Assembly (NCBI GenBank): GCA_036417435.1
Contig: CM070912.1
Coordinates: 24,726,055 to 24,790,054 of the forward strand
From: Inia geoffrensis
Taxonomy: Eukaryota > Chordata > Mammalia > Artiodactyla > Iniidae
DNA: 64,000 bases
Direction of reading: 5' to 3'
Positions 63,180 to 64,000 of this stretch are shown here, one piece after another. Positions within the stretch are counted from its first letter, which is position 1. Each line of letters begins with the position of its first letter. The notes under the pieces are model-generated. The model had not been told where the DNA came from. It saw only the letters and a list, made by a program, of their open reading frames with translations, and did not search any database. A program made the translations under genes and the position numbers.

Positions 63180-63560
63180 GTCTTCTCATTGCCTAAAGTT
63201 AAATTTCATGTCCCTAGCTTGGCATTCAAGGTTGTCTTTCATTCATTCCTTTCTTCATTGACACAAAAAATATTTCTTGAAAACCTAGCATGTTGCTCTG
63301 GGCAACAGCCCATCAGTCCTCCTTTCTACTCACTGTCATCTGCCAAGCAAACATCCATCTTCACTCTCCCCACATGCGTTCGTCTCTACACTAAACTCTA
63401 AACTGAACACTATTCTCCGTATTTTTGCTCAAACTCTGTCTTTTGCCTAAAATACCTTCCCGCCCTGTAGCCATCCAATAACCCCTTACCCATTGCTTAA
63501 GTCCCACCCTCCATCTTTTACTCAAAAATATGGATTAAGCCCCTTCTATGTGTCTCCCTG
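63180..63560 (+). mobile_element. L2 LINE fragment
   Basis: TTGGCATTCAAGGTTGTCTT, CTTTTGCCTAAAATACCTTC and CCATTGCTTAAGTCCCACCC follow plus-strand L2. 63238-63300 may be a separate short fragment. Confidence 0.6.
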
Positions 63561-64000
63561 CCTCTCGCATCATGTTAAAAATCCCAGGGGGACATCGACT
63601 GTGTGTGGTTCTTTGTTGCATCTGTATGATGTCATCTGCATAGTCAGTGCACATAATCCACTGAATTGTGGGAAGGGAAAAAAGAGCCTGAATGGAAATT
63701 CACAGCCTCTTTTGCTTCCACGGCTTAAAACATCTGAGTCAACAGTCCTCAAATATGTTTGATCACGGACACCTCCTTCAAAAAAGTGGATGGGCGCTGT
63801 AATATTAGAATAATCACATATGTATAAAGTCTGCGTTGAACTACATACTCTCCAAATTATGATGCACATATGAAAAAGCTCTTGAAAAGCATGATATACA
63901 AAGATGAACAGAGATATTTTGTGTCCAGTGGCCCAATGGATCATGTAGCGTGTCCCTGTTTTAGAGATTTAACCTCCGAAGAGGGCTGACTCTTTCTAGT
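63560..64000. other. Unique sequence to window end
   Basis: No repeat or gene recognised. The 124-codon minus-strand frame (63570-63944) shows no domain and has unremarkable composition. Confidence 0.4.

Noticed and set aside
63570..63944. 124-codon minus-strand frame
   Set aside because: Ordinary AT-rich DNA. No domain, no conserved motif and no promoter or splice context.
1..64000. Bacterial-style features (operons, ribosome binding sites, rho-independent terminators)
   Set aside because: The sequence is clearly a mammalian nuclear genome, so the AT-rich hairpins and poly-T runs are SINE/L1 tails or chance.

Overview
This is mammalian nuclear DNA, almost certainly from a cetartiodactyl and most likely a whale or dolphin. 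Eight tRNA-derived SINEs of the CHR type (head like GGGCTTCCCTGGTGG, A-rich tail) are present, most flanked by clean target-site duplications (TSDs). Several L1 copies carry the 5' and 3' untranslated regions I associate with cetacean and other cetartiodactyl L1s. I see no BovB, Bov-A or pig PRE-1 element, which argues against ruminants and pigs. The species call is inference from repeat content.

I found no intact protein-coding gene, rRNA, tRNA gene or CRISPR array. Almost every long open frame lies inside an L1, a SINE (whose CpG-rich body happens to be open in several frames) or an old repeat. The window reads as intergenic or deep intronic sequence built from nested transposon layers.

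Layout. 1-4500: 5'-complete minus-strand L1 cut by the window edge, with a SINE inside. 4.5-8.7 kb: old DNA transposon, MaLR LTR fragments, an ERVL-type LTR with a tRNA-Leu primer site, and a young L1 tail with TSD. 8.7-30 kb: mostly old L2, MIR, MER5 and MaLR pieces between unique islands, four SINEs/L1 tails and several microsatellites. 30.7-35.6 kb: a three-layer nest (L1M > young L1 > SINE), L2 interrupted by L1M, and a solo class-I-like retroviral LTR. 36-43.5 kb: an end-to-end L1 of about 7.1 kb on the plus strand, inserted in a MaLR LTR with a matching TSD. It is dead: stops, frameshifts, an internal deletion and a small internal duplication. 43.5-48.9 kb: inverted L1 tail, MIR/L2, an exon-like open segment and a unique AT-rich island that may be conserved. 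49.4-53.6 kb: old minus-strand L1 with two SINEs, joined to a 5'-UTR-like GC-rich block. 53.6-64 kb: MER20, MER5-type elements, MIRs, L2s and two more inverted L1 tails.

The elements do not form a pathway. What the window preserves is an order of insertion: L2/MIR/MER first, then MaLR/ERVL and L1M, then younger L1s and the ERV LTR, then CHR SINEs. I did not find a convincing new biological system. The items most worth checking are the rearrangements inside the long L1, the exon-like segment at 45.3 kb, the LTR-PBS remnant at 6.7 kb and the unique islands near 7.4, 9.3 and 46.6 kb. Family names were assigned by recognition, without a database search, so element edges are approximate unless a TSD is given.
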